Assembly (NCBI GenBank): GCA_021464415.1
Contig: JAKCWG010000346.1
Span: 1-64,000, forward strand
DNA from: Lonicera japonica
Taxonomy: Eukaryota; Streptophyta; Magnoliopsida; Dipsacales; Caprifoliaceae
Length of the DNA stretch: 64,000 bases
Direction of reading: 5' to 3'
The notes under the pieces are model-generated. The model did no database searches. It was not told where the DNA came from and saw only the letters and a list, made by a program, of their open reading frames with translations. Shown here in pieces: positions 23,781 to 35,689 of this stretch. The first letter of the stretch is position 1. Every line of letters starts with the position of its first letter. Both the position numbers and the translations under genes were made by a program.

Positions 23781-24777
23781 CCCTTTAACAAACAGGTGGC
23801 CTTAATTATGAATTTGGCTCTTAGCCATATTAAAGCATTTGAACCCTTTCTTTGTCTACTTCAAAAAGTATGGGCCAAATAAATGAATTTAGAAAATAGG
23901 ACACAGATTTAGGTCAAGTATTGTAAATAAGTCCTCAATTTTGAGTCAAACACAACTAACCTATTTATAAATAACTTGTGTTCAAGTAATTACTAAATTT
24001 AAAACAATTAACTTGTAATCGACACATTCAGACTTAAAACTAGATGTATAGATTATGCATAATTCATTATATTACATAGATCAATTGGTTCATATTACTT
24101 ATTGACTTGGGGAGTGTTAATATTTAAATCTTTGTTTTTCTATCTCAAAATAATAACACTATTTTTCCTCCGTTAATTTTTTTTCCGCACTTAAAATAAA
24201 TATATATATATATATATATATTAAATCACTCCATTTACAACAGTAATACTATCCGTTGCTAGTGATTACCGCTAGAGCTTTAGTACTAGTTACTACCGGC
24301 AACAATTGACATTAACAATGGGTTGTGGTTGGTGAGTCCTATTGACCACTCATAAGGATAAGAAAATTAAATGAAATTAGTAAATATATAATTAAGTATT
24401 CAAAAAAATGTTGCGTTGTCCTTGTATAATAGGCAAGCATTGGAAAGTAACCTTATGGCTAAAACAAATGAATTATTTTCTTTTTGTCAATTTGGTTAAA
24501 TAACATAGTGAAATGCCTTCCATCTTTTATTCTTTTTTCCTTTCTCAGCCATCTCCCGAAGAATTGTATTTCATGAAAAAAAAATACAAAAATAAAATAA
24601 TATAGAACATCTAATAGTATTTTAATTAATGTTCAACATTTTTTTTCTTCAAGAAACACCCTTACAAAAGAATAAATAAATTAAATACTAATTTGTGTAA
24701 CCTTTGGTCTTTGAAAATGGATTCATTTCCCTTAAATCTCGTGTACAAGAATGCACCTTCTTTTTCTCAAACCACAT

Positions 24778-24813
<36 letters not shown>

Positions 24814-24889
24814 AACAATTGTAGCACAAATGGTGCAATCTGTATGAGGCATCCAAAAATGTAAAATAAACTTGTAGAGGGGCAGTAAA
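23781..24889. repeat. non-coding, includes the duplicate of 5967-6400
   Basis: 24275-24720 matches the segment next to the left element. (TA)n runs lie at 24198-24220 and 24781-24808. No gene found. Confidence 0.65.
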
Positions 24890-25564
24890 ATGGTAGCGTG
24901 CCAATTACTATTGTGCTCATGTCCTCTCGTAATAATGTTAAATTTGGAATATAGTCTACTTAAGCTATGTTTGGACTTAATTACGTCCATGAATATCCTC
25001 CACTCTATGCAGCAGTTGCATGTTAGTGAGGTTGGTTGAGTTGGTAACAATTAAATCATTTGTTTGTGATATCTAAGTTCAAATTCTAGGATCTATTATC
25101 GGTAGTTGGCATGTCCTGACGTTAGATTGGGGCAACATCCACTCATTTATTATTTTTCTTTTTTTAACTAAAAAAGAATATATAATAGAAAATTAGGGAA
25201 TAACCTAGCTACTTATGGGAGAACATTTGTAACAAACGTGATATAATTATAACAATAGTTCGAATCTTGTTGGTAGGACACCCACCAAAATTCAGGAGAA
25301 TTCCTAAATTCGAGTCTCATCTAGGGTGGCCGAGATTTTCGTTGTTATTGTAGTAAAGGGAAAAGACTTAGACCTTCCCATTTATCTGAGAAAAATATAA
25401 ATATTTACAATAGTTTGAAGAAGTTTAGTGTCAATTTAAAAAGTTCAGGGAGTTATGTGCCAAAAGGTGATAAATTAGTGAGGTTTAATATAATTTACCC
25501 AAAATGTTGGCTGTTCTTGGAAGGAACCTGCATGCGAAATAGGAATGTTATAAATATGATATTT

Positions 25565-25608
<44 letters not shown>

Positions 25609-26622
25609 TGAAAATGCACAAAGAAAAAATGATCTCTAGCAGCTAGTTCAAAATATGTAGCTCAAATAACTTTGTGTTACATGTGTGCACAATAAATTAA
25701 AAGTTGCTTTTACAATTTTTTTTATGACAAAGTAATATTGTTACTAAATTTATACTATATATAAAATAAAGATTTGAACACATGACTTCAAATTTTAAAA
25801 AAATATGTTTAATAATTACTTGATAAAATGTAATTATATGTTAATATAGTAAAGTAATAAATATAATAATACAAAAACGTTGAGTGTAATCCGAGACTAA
25901 TAAAAAAATATTTGACATCATTTGATTTTGAAATGGTGACCAACCCGGTAGATGATGATAAATGCTAAAAGGTCTCTTTCTGTGCATATATATATACTTA
26001 TTATTGTGCAGACTGCATTGAATATAAAAAATTCAGTTTTCTATTTTTGTGTTTTATCACATAGTACGTGCATGCAACTATCTGTAATTAAGTATTGCTT
26101 CATTTATATCTCCAACGTCAGTGTCCATCATCATTATTAATAGCTGTAGCCATTTCGATCATTCTCTCTCAACCACCTTTTCCTCCCCTCTTTTAAAATT
26201 CATTTTCTAGCTAACTAGTTCAAAAAATGTCTCTCTAATTAGTTCAAAAAATATCTCAAAAGATATAACCCAAATAAATTTATGTTACACACGTGCACAA
26301 TAAATTAAAAGTTAATTTTAAAATTTATTTTATGACAAAGTAGTATTATTATTAATAAGCCTATACTATACATAAATTTGTGTTTATAACTTTAGAAGTT
26401 TGAAGTTCTTCATTTATAATTTGAGAAACCCAAATATCAAATTTTGAAGCCTACAAATTTTGAACAATGTAATGTTAGTGTGCCCATTACTGCTATGCCT
26501 CTTGCTCTTGTAATAAAGTTGAATCTATGCATCTCCTCAGGATCTATTTAAGCTATATATGTTTAGTTGTTGGTACTCTTGACTTTAATCTCCGTGTCTC
26601 CATTAATATCCTCCTGTGTAAG
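24890..26622. repeat. short tandem-like duplications and a SINE-like head
   Basis: 24890-25000 resembles 26465-26610; 25640-25760 resembles 26215-26345 (GTGCACAATAAATTAAAAGT in both); 25930-26160 resembles 22436-22649. A SINE-like head at 25030-25100 has GGTTGGTTGAGTTGGTAAC and AAGTTCAAATTC. A (TA)n run lies at 25571-25596. No coding frame is supported. Confidence 0.6.
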
Positions 26623-27409
26623 CAATGTTCTAAAAATCGGGATTAATCCCTGATTAATCCATAATCAGGTAAAGATGTTGGAGACTAAGTCTAGTCTTTT
26701 GCGAAATCGGGATTAAAAAGTGTTGGGAAAAAATCAGGATTAACTGTTAATCAGAAAAAAAAAATTCAGAATTAACCAGGACATATGTTTCCCGTGTTTT
26801 TCCATTGTTTAGTTGTTCCTCTTTGCACTTTCACTCACAGTCATGTTTTTCTTCTCAGTTCTTCCGGTTGCCCCCCTCTTAACTCTTACAACTAAACCCT
26901 AGCTTTGAAGTTTCACTTAGTTTGGTGATTAATCTCTCTTTCTCTTTCTGTCAAAATCAGTTTCTCTCAGCAGCCACCAGCCCAGCACACACTTGCATTA
27001 AGGTTTCAATCGCGCTCTCTCTCTATTGCACTCTCTCTCCACAACTCTCTAAACCGTGGCTTTGAAGGTTTGATTTCAACTTATCTTTACCGCTTTTGTT
27101 TAAAATAATGTTATTTTGCTATAAGTTTGGAAGTTTTGAGAACTTTTTGGAGACTATTGTGTTGTTGCTAGTTAGCTGGAAGTTTGCTACTTTGGGATTT
27201 TACTAAACTTTGCTAGTTTTGCTTAAAATAATGCTATGATATGTTGCTCTAAACTTTGTAGCTTTGAAAGTGTTACGATTTCTTGTGCTTTATTAGTATT
27301 GTATTATTTAAAATAATATTTTTAGTGAAAAATTGATTGTCGGATCAATCCCCCGGTCTCTATTGTCCACCTCGCCGAATTGGACCGATTAGCGGTTTTT
27401 AGAACATTG
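26623..27409. mobile_element. non-autonomous hAT element, 787 bp
   Basis: Terminal inverted repeats: the left end reads CAATGTTCTAAAAATCG and the complement of the right end reads CAATGTTCTAAAAACCG. They are flanked by a perfect 8-base direct repeat TGTGTAAG (26615-26622 and 27410-27417), the duplication length of hAT transposons. The interior has no transposase. It holds a CT-rich, promoter/leader-like stretch with AAACCCTAGC and CTTTGAAG followed by GTTTGAT, perhaps the 5' end of an autonomous parent or a captured leader. Confidence 0.8.
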
Positions 27410-27424
27410 TGTGTAAGAAAGCAA

Positions 27425-27572
27425 ATCTTTTGCTTCTTCTTCTTCTTCTTCTTCTTCTTCTTCTTCTTCTTCTCTCTCTCTCTCTCTCTAATTCCCGTCT
27501 CCAACTCCTCTACACCCTGCCACCACCCCTCTCTTCCCCGTCTCCATTACTGCCGCCGCAACTCCGCCGAAG
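27425..27572 (+). other. CTT/CT-rich leader-like stretch ending in a donor-like site
   Basis: (CTT)n and (CT)n at about 27433-27489, then C-rich text ending CCGCCGAAG followed by GTGAGTCTCTCC, a strong splice-donor match. It resembles a 5' untranslated exon but no coding exon follows on this strand. Confidence 0.4.
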
Positions 27573-28009
27573 GTGAGTCTCTCCTCCCCCCTCTCTACCT
27601 TCATTCTTCTCCTGACAAACTTATTGAGTGTAACGGGGGACACCATGTCATTTTGCTGACATGGTATCACCGACCAATGAGATTGCTACATTCTATGTGA
27701 ACAGCTGCTGCTTCTGGTTCTAAGTTTTTTTTTTTTTTTTGGTCTACCTTGTTCTAAGTAGAGAAACAGAGAAGTGGGTAAACAGAGTAATTTTCTCACA
27801 TAAATCCAATTTATTGGGGAGCAATGATATTCATGACTTTACCGGTCAATTAGCCATCTCAAAAAGTATTATACGAAAATGATTGAATTATTTGGAGTTG
27901 TTTTTACTACAATTTTTTTTATATTGGAAATAATTACTTAGGTGGAATAGGGAGGTAGTTTTTGATTGATGGAGATTGGTAAAAGTACGTAGTCTAAAGC
28001 AACTTCTAC
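27573..28009. other. AT-rich non-coding
   Basis: 27620-27690 (ATTTTGCTGACATGGTAT) is an inverted relative of 28950-29030. No gene found. The SINE target site (27996-28009) closes the stretch. Confidence 0.5.
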
Positions 28010-28158
28010 GAGGAGAGGGGTTGGCCCAATGGTAGGCAACCTCCACCCTTACCTTGAGGTTAAGGGTTCGACTCATGGGGTGGGAGGGGGGGTTTCTTTA
28101 TTTGTAGGATTAAGGGAGAGACTTAGACCTCCCTTAATTTTTTTTTTTAAAAAAAAAA
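28010..28158 (+). mobile_element. tRNA-derived SINE with perfect 14-base target duplication
   Basis: A-box-like TGGCCCAATGGTAGGC (28022-28037) and B box GGGTTCGACTC (28064-28074) mark an RNA polymerase III head; the tail is T- then A-rich. The direct repeat AAAGCAACTTCTAC flanks it exactly (27996-28009 and 28159-28172). The perfect duplication suggests a recent insertion. Confidence 0.85.
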
Positions 28159-28172
28159 AAAGCAACTTCTAC

Positions 28173-28497
28173 TTTGGACATTGATCCAACGGAAAATCAA
28201 GCAAATCAAATACCACTAAAAACTCGAAAACTTTGAAATCTTGAGATTTTTCCACGGAACAAAACATCCAATCAAGCATATTTTTAGATAATTTCAATAT
28301 ATGTCCAATCTTCCCGTTGTTTTTCCTTCCTTAATCCGCCGTTGTTTTAGCACTCGCTTTAATCTCTCTCTATTTTTTGGTCTGCAACTACGAAGACTTT
28401 TTTTTTCATTCTCTTTTTATATAATTATCATCTAAAGCCTACATCAAATTATGGCTACAGTAGCTGGAAATGCCTTTCTTTCTCTTTTTTCTTTCTT

Positions 28498-28537
<40 letters not shown>

Positions 28538-29047
28538 TGTCACAAATGTCCTTTTTTATTAGTTATAAGGAAAAAGCATCAAATGATCAAAGAGCTCACA
28601 ACCTAATTGTTCCCACGGGTGTTTACAGTAGATAGGTATGATCATTGGATCAGCACATTGATCTAACTGCCAACTGAGTGAGTGAGAAAGAGGCGGGGAT
28701 CGACCACGTACATTTGAAGGTATACGTAAGGGGTGGAAAGTTTCAAGCCTACATAAAAAATTGGACTAAATAGATTATAAATGGGTTGGGACCTAAGTTG
28801 GGGTGCGCTAGCTAGACTGGAGTTTACATTTTTATCTGGATCATATGAAGGGTAACAAAAGAAAAAAAACAAATTTAAAAAGGGTAACCAAGCCAAATAG
28901 TATGCCGTTAAGATACGCCACAATAGAAAGCCAGCAAATAAATGGATAACTTGATAGCAGTCCACATGGCAAAGTGCAGCAATCCCATTGGCTAGTAATA
29001 CCATGTCAGCAAAATGATGTGGTATCTCAGTTATACTCAAATGAGCT
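28173..29047. other. AT-rich non-coding with (CT)n
   Basis: A long (CT)n run lies at about 28500-28533. The 125-codon minus-strand frame at 28663-29040 has no recognisable domain and I treat it as chance. Confidence 0.5.
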
Positions 29048-29089
29048 AATCATATAATGTGGATTTCAAATACATCTAATTCAGCAAAA

Positions 29090-29122
<33 letters not shown>

Positions 29123-29845
29123 CTAAATTCTACCATATTCCACAAGATCTAGAAGCACTTCTTCATTTATTCCTTTCAACTTTAGAAGATTGATCTTTAA
29201 TCTTTTTTAGAACAGTATGTCGGAATAGACTTGGAAAAACAAACTTTACATGACGACCTTACAAGCTTTTCTTGTCCTTGTATCTTTTAAAAATGGAAAT
29301 TGAAGGACATTTGTTGAAGACAAATGTACATCGAATGGCCAAGAAGCAGTCGGTTGACTACCTCTTCTCGTCAAGAGATACCCCACCCAAACTGAATTAC
29401 TTCACTTAAGAATAATTTACTTCTCACACCTAATTAATTAAGATTGGCAAAGAACTTAAAATGTAACATTTAAAGAAAGAGCAATGCTATGAATTTTCCA
29501 TGACAATTAATAAAACCATCTCTACTTACCGGAAAATGTATTTTAAATCTGTTTCGTATATATATATTCTCAACAAATTATAAATCGGTTTTATTTGATC
29601 CCGTTTGAGTAGCAAAAGGCTATGTAAGACAAAACAAACAAAACTAACATTATTTACAAACTATTAGAAATGTATCACGTTAAATAATAAAACATCACCT
29701 AGAAGCATTTACCAATTTGCAGCATAACTAACAACAAATTTCTCAAATAAACCCATAAGTCATCCAATGTTTTTTTTCCAAGGAATCTCAACTGCCAAAA
29801 AATCCTAGGTGTTTAAGAGTTATTTTATTTAAAATAAAAATAAGT

Positions 29846-31109
29846 CTAAAAAACCCAGACCCAATGGCGTGCAAGTAAAAGGGAAGGGGACATGGACATA
29901 CGCACCTTTTCCATAGCCTCTAAGATGGATATACCTGATTTCTTGGGTACAAAAAAATAAATGAAGAGTAAGGCAATGAAGTTTATCCCCTCATAGAATG
30001 AATATATATTATCTTTTAAACCGCATATCAAAAATAGTAAGAAAATCTGCATCATCAGAGCCATCACAAGAGACAAGGTAGAGTCCAAGACCAAAACTAG
30101 TAATTTGGCCTCCGGAGGAAATGGCTCGGTGATCCATCCATGAGGTCCATATACGCATGCGTTTGCCACAGTATAGAAGAACACCATTACTGTTACATAA
30201 GTGGCGACAGATGTCGATGGATGAAAATTTATACTTACGTTGAAATGAAAGATCACCTATAATAAAGACTGCAACAAATATCAATCCACTTGTCTGTTAG
30301 GTTTCCATATAATTTGCTTGGCAAGATAATTTAACAACTTCTCGTAAAATTTTATTGTAAGAAGCATTAACACGTCTAGGGGTATCGCCCCCATTATAGA
30401 CACGAGCGGTATTCAGCATTTATCCTCCAATTTTTTAATTACCAAAAATGTTTTACCGCCATGCTATATAAGATGGGTATTTCACCTCTTACGATAAAAT
30501 ACCGATCCTTCCTTGGTACTTTAATAATGAATAGTAAACTTATATTCTTTCATAATTAAAACAAGATTAGATGAAGAGAAATTACCAAAGAAAATAGTAT
30601 AATTGTAGAGGCTACAATAAGCATTTCCTTGCGGCGACTAGAAAAAACGGCAAAACAATGAACAAGCACCTGGGATCCCGAGTCTATTCTCCCAAGTATC
30701 AATGGAGCGAGAAACGCTTTAGAAGTAAGATAAAAGCTTGATGATGACTCCAACAGTAAAGGAGTAAAAAAAAGAAGGCCACCAAGCCTTGTAGCTCCTT
30801 TAGAATCCCACGTAAGACCGTTATAATTACCATTGCACAGTGTCGAGATTCTAATATCGTTCTTATGAAATTTTTTATTTGAATTTTGGGTCTTGGTATC
30901 TCCCGAATAAAACAACAAAAGACAAAGAAAGGACAACTTAGACCTAGTAATACCCAAAAGGATATTCTCCAAGGAAATCTATGACTACCTATGGATATAT
31001 AATTTACTAAGAATGCTAAAGCCCCCCCAAAGGAAGTCGCGTTGTTGAATAGAGGATCAATTATGGCGGTTGATTCATTCTCTAATATCGCGTGGTTGAA
31101 ATATTTCAT
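29846..31109 (-). pseudogene. sugar-transporter (MFS) pseudogene, left arm
   Basis: Read on the minus strand, the pieces follow the order of a sugar porter of the major facilitator superfamily. First comes SFGGALAFLVNYISIG, then WRISFWVLLGLSC followed by FIREIPRP, a decayed PESPRW motif. SGSQVL and SSRRKEMLIV resemble the D-x-x-GRR loop. A region ending in a GTAATT donor marks an intron (about 30580-30270). Then come FFYTVANACVYGPHGWI (GP-x-W-type) and FFVPKKSGISILEAM, close to the PETKG signature. Several hydrophobic segments are visible. It is incomplete at the N terminus and needs frame changes near 30720 and 30970. The family call rests on the ordered signatures; substrate and subfamily are unknown. 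Confidence 0.65.
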
Positions 31110-31202
31110 TAAATCACGTAGTGGTATGGAATAATAATTGAGATTAATATAACTGCTGGAATCCAGAGATGAAATTTAGAAGCTCTTAATATATTTATAT
31201 AT
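31081..31202. other. spacer of the inverted repeat
   Basis: Unpaired middle of the inverted repeat, AT-rich. Its left side still carries codons of the left-arm transporter (HAILENESTAI), so the right arm is the more truncated copy at the centre. Confidence 0.7.
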
Positions 31203-32456
31203 AATGAATCAATCACCATAATAAATCCTCTATTCAACCATGCGACTTCCTTTGGGGGGGCTTTAGCATTCTTAGTAAATTATATATCCACAAGTAGTCA
31301 TAGATTTTCCTGGAGAATACCTTTTCGGGTATTACTAGGTCTAAGTTGTCTTTTCTTTGTCTTTTGTTGGTTTATTCGGGAGATACCAAGACCCGAAATT
31401 CAAATAAAAAATTCCATAAGAACGATATTAGAACCCCGGCACCGAGCAATGGTAATTATAACAGTCGTACGTGAAAGAGCTATAAGGCTTCGGGACGCCC
31501 TTCTTTTTTTCTCATTTACTATTGGAGTCATTATCGAGCTCCTATATTGCTTCTAAAGCATTTCTCGCTTCATTGATATTTGGGAGCGTAGACTCTGGGT
31601 CCTAGGTGCTTGCGCATTGTTTCGCCGTTTTTTCTAGTCGCCGCAAGGAAATGCTTATTGTAGCCTCTACAACTACACTATTTTCTTTGGTAATTTCTCT
31701 CAATCCCATCTTGTTTTAATTATGAAAGAATATAAGTTTACTATTCACTGTTAATGTACCAAGGAAGGACCGGTATTTTATCGTAGGAGGTGAAATACCC
31801 ATCCATATAGCCTGGAAGTAAGACATTTTTGGTAATTAAAAAATTGGCAGATAAATGCCGAATACCGCTCGTGTCTATACTGGGGATGATACCCTTAGAT
31901 GTGTTAATGCTTCTTATAATAAAATTTTACGAGCAGTTGTTAAATTATTTTGCCAATAATATAGCAAATTATATGAATACCTAGCAAACAAGTGGATTGA
32001 TATTTGTTGCAGTCTTTGTTATGGGTGATCTTTCATTTCAGCGTAAGTACAAATTTCCATCCATCGTTGTCTGTCGCCACTTTTGCAACAGTGATGGTGT
32101 TCTTCTATACTGTGGCGAACGCATGCTTATACGGACCTCATGGATGGATCACCGAGCCATTTCCTCCGGAGGTCAAATTACTAGTTTCGGTCTTGGACAC
32201 TACCTTGTCTCTTGTGATGGCTCTGGTGATGCAGATTTCCTTACTATTTTTGATATGAGGTTTGAAAGATAACACATATTCATTCTATGCGGGGATAAAC
32301 TTCATTGCCTTACTCTTCATTTGTTTTTTCGTACCCAAGACACTGGGTATATCCATCTCAGAGGTTATGGAAAGTGTGTGGAGGACCATATCCCCTTTCC
32401 TTTTACTTGTACAGCACTGGGTCTGGGCTTTTCAGACTCATTTTTATTTTAAATAA
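31203..32456 (+). pseudogene. sugar-transporter (MFS) pseudogene, right arm
   Basis: Plus-strand mirror of the left-arm copy. An AG acceptor (TTGTTGCAG at about 32016) opens the last part, which reads TVANACLYGPHGWITEPF. It runs into an in-frame TGA at 32256-32258 where the left arm has a Cys codon (TGC), then continues in the same frame to FFVPKTLGISISEVME, the PETKG-like signature. Upstream, WRIP-like and REIPRP-like text survives near 31310-31400, but frameshifts and a stop after LLYCF near 31555 break it. It cannot make a full transporter. Different damage in the two arms shows that they decayed separately after the inversion-duplication. Confidence 0.65.
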
Positions 32457-33172
32457 ATTAACTTTCAAGCACCTGGGATTTTTTGGCAGTTGAGATTCCT
32501 TGAAAAAACATTGGATTAATTTTAGGTTTATTTGAGAAATTTGTTGTTGGTTATGCTGCAAATTGGTAAATGATTCTAGTTTTTATTTTATTATTTAACG
32601 TGATACATTTCTAATAGTTTGTAAGTATTGTTTGTTATGTCTTTAGATAGCCTTTTGTTTCTCAAACGGGGTCAAATGAAATCGATTTATAATCTATTGA
32701 GAAAAATATATATAACATAGATTTAAAATACATTTTCTGGTAAGTAGAGATAGTTTTCTTTAAATGTTACATGTTAGGTTTTTTTCCAACCTTAATTAAT
32801 TAGTTATGAGAAGTAAATTAGTTCTAAGTGAAGTAGTTCAGTTTGGGCGGGGTATCTCTTGACGGGAAGAGGCCGTCAGCCGACTGCTTCTTGGCCGTTC
32901 AATGTACATTTATCTTCAACAAATGGCCCACAATCTCTATTTTTGAAAGATAAAAGGACAAGAAAAGCTTGTATGGTCGTCAAGTAAAGTTTGTTTTTTC
33001 AAGCCTGTTCTGGCATACGATTCTGAAAAAGATCAATCCTCTGACGTTGAGAGGAATAGATCAAGAAGTGCTTTTAGATCTCAAGGAATAAGGTAGAATT
33101 TAGAAATATATATATATATATATATAGTTAAGCTGAATTTGATGTATTTGAAATCCACATAATATAGATAAC

Positions 33173-34049
33173 CCCCATGTTAAAGAATCTGAACACTGGC
33201 TTTTTAGTAGAAGCCAATTTCACAGAATAAGTGGTGTATTGAAGAAATGGAAAACTAGTACTGGCATGTATGATCCCGTTATGTACGAATATATATGAGC
33301 TTAATTTACATATAGATTTATAAAAACCATTTTTATTATGTTTGTAATTTCTACTTTCAACCCTACTATACCATAAATATATGATTTGGTTGGATCGTCT
33401 ATTGTCAAATGATTTTGGGTTGGATTCTCTAAACAACATGGTATCAAATTGCAGTTTACATACAAAGTACATAAAGGAATTAATTAATTGTCTACAGGCA
33501 ACATTTATTGTTAATTGTATGTCTTTCGGCAATTCAATAAAAAATGTTAGTGTTGTTCTGTTTCATTTTTTTTGATGGAATTTATATTTCATGTGTCGTA
33601 CCACACAATAGTACACAGCTTGCTATTAATTCGAATAGCTCATGCCTGCTATTCCTTTCAACCTATAATTAAAACAACTATGTCATGAGACTTTAATGAA
33701 ACGTTGAATTTTATTTTACATCTACCACTTGCCAAGATCAGTGGAGCTTATGATCTCCAGATTCAAGGAATGGAAATGGGAATCCACGCATGAATGGCCA
33801 CGTGGCGGGGGGGGGGGGGGGGGTTAAGAGGAATGGAACTGGCATGGGAATCCACACATAACGAGGGGTGAAAGGATGCATTGAATAGTAATGCAGTTGG
33901 ATATAGCCGAAGAATAGCTTGAAAGCAAAGCTCACAGAGGCCAGGATGGAGAAAGGTCATCATTTCTTTACCACTCTGGCCAACATTTTAAGAATAATGA
34001 TGAACTTAGATTAAGCAGCTATATGATTATGTGTTGGTGGTAATTTTTG
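33173..34049. other. non-coding with a G17 run
   Basis: An uninterrupted run of 17 G lies at 33807-33823. GGAATGGAA and ATGGGAATCCAC words repeat on either side (33768-33793 and 33832-33858), a short direct duplication around the G run. No gene found. Confidence 0.5.
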
Positions 34050-34255
34050 TTTCATAATAACATAAAAAAAATATTTAATTTATATAAGAAGTTAGAAAAT
34101 AAGTTGAAAAAATATACTCATTTTTATGAGTAGATGTTATCTATCTTTCATTATTTTTTGTTTAAAATTTTTCTTTCTCAAACACAAAAGAAAAAAAATT
34201 CTTAATTTCTAAATATATAATTTTTTTTTACGTTGTTATCAAACAGTCCCTTAAA
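34050..34255. mobile_element. MITE family A relative
   Basis: Contains TACTCATTTTTATGAGTA followed by GATGTTATCTATCTTTC, as in the copy near 7148. Its right end reads TTGTTATCAAACAGTCCC. The termini are approximate. Confidence 0.45.
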
Positions 34256-35689
34256 GTATTTGAGACCATATTTTTTAATATTAAAGTATTTATTTAAAGT
34301 GCTAATAGTTTTATATTTTTTATTATCTATTCACACAACTTTGTGTATTTTAGTAAATTTTAAAATATTAATTATTAGGTTAGATTAATAACAGTCTCAT
34401 GCTTAAAATAACTTTTTCGATCTTGTTCCGATCCATTAAATAGATTTATTTATTTATCTATTAAATTATGTAGATTAATAAAAAAAACACATATTGTTTT
34501 TCAAATATATACATATAAATATATTAAATATCCATTGGGAATAACACTAAATAACATCGTGCACAGTCAAACAGAATTTATAATTGAAGAATTTTTTGTT
34601 GGGTATAACTTAATAGGGAGTTCATTAATTTTTATCATCGATTAATGTTTAGGTCACGATTTTTGTAATAAAAAATTATCTTTGTATCAACCCACCTCTT
34701 TGTAAAATACTAGATCAAGCTTCAACACTAATTGGACTCAATATCACACTATGCGCGCGACAAACTGAATAAGAGAAATATGTAAACATTAAAACATAAA
34801 TATATATATATATATATATATAGTATAAATAAAGTTGGGGTCATTGTTGCTAAAAAAAGTAGGCTAAGATTAGAAAAGGCTAGAAAAAAATACAGTATAT
34901 CTAAAAGAGCCTATGAAATTAAAATGAGGCAGTCCAATTTTGTGGTTTCATTTTTTCCAAATTGATGATTGAACTTAAATTTCAATTGTTCAAAACTTTA
35001 GATCAAACTAAAAGGTGAGATGAAAATAGACCAAGGAACTTGTGCCGATGTGGATTCGATCATTTGTTATATTCTTTTGTCATACTGTCAGATCTCATGA
35101 AGTTGGCTTTAGGCAAGTGTTGAGAGATCATTTTTGACGGTGAAAATATCAAAAATGTACAAAGTAATCGAATGTGAAATTAATTTATGAATAATTGTTT
35201 TATTGCGTACATCGAACAAGACATCTTCAACGAGATTTAGAATGAAGACCTCTTGCAATATTTTTAAAAATTAAAACCTCGTAGAATGTTATTGTAACTA
35301 ATATTTTTGTTGAATGTATAAGACTTGTAATATTGTGTCATTAAAATATTTGTCCTATTATTAATTTAATTTCTTTCGTCTTGTTTTAACTGCTTAAAAA
35401 AAATATATGTTGTAGTGCTAACTCTGACCCCCTCTCTCAAAACCTTGCCTTTGCACTAGTTGCACGATCACGTCCATTCATTGAATGGTTCACTAATTTA
35501 CATTCATATGTTTTTCTAGTAACAGACTACTTTGTAAATAAATTTAAAACGAAACGAGTGTTCCAAGCCTCCAATGATGATTTAGACCAACTTGATTTAT
35601 ACTCGTTATGTGTAATTAATATGAATATACATCAACTAATATACAAGACAGACACGATTGCAATTATTAATTTGGTCCTAATAAAAACG
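34256..35689. other. AT-rich non-coding
   Basis: A (TA)n run lies at about 34799-34821. No coding frame, element termini or RNA gene recognised. Confidence 0.5.

Larger units (their letters stand above)
29048..33172. repeat. 2-kb inverted repeat with short spacer
   Basis: Left arm about 29048-31080, right arm about 31203-33172, spacer about 122 bases. The arms match end to end by eye: outer (TA)n runs (29094-29120; 33107-33126), the TTGGCCG/CGGCCAAG region, the AAATTGGT patch and the transporter exons. Identity looks like roughly 85-90%, with small indels. Read-through RNA would fold into a hairpin about 2 kb long. Confidence 0.85.

Noticed and set aside
24688..25050. 120-codon minus-strand ORF
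   Set aside because: Runs through a (TA)n tract and duplicated non-coding sequence.
27380..27700. 106-codon ORF over the CTT/CT tract
   Set aside because: Low-complexity Phe/Ser run from a microsatellite; the region looks like an untranslated leader with a splice donor.
28663..29040. 125-codon minus-strand ORF
   Set aside because: No recognisable domain; outside the inverted repeat and next to low-complexity DNA.
28900..31130. Peptide-transporter (NRT1/PTR) reading of the inverted-repeat pseudogene
   Set aside because: The family signatures I would expect are missing, whereas sugar-porter signatures occur in the right order.
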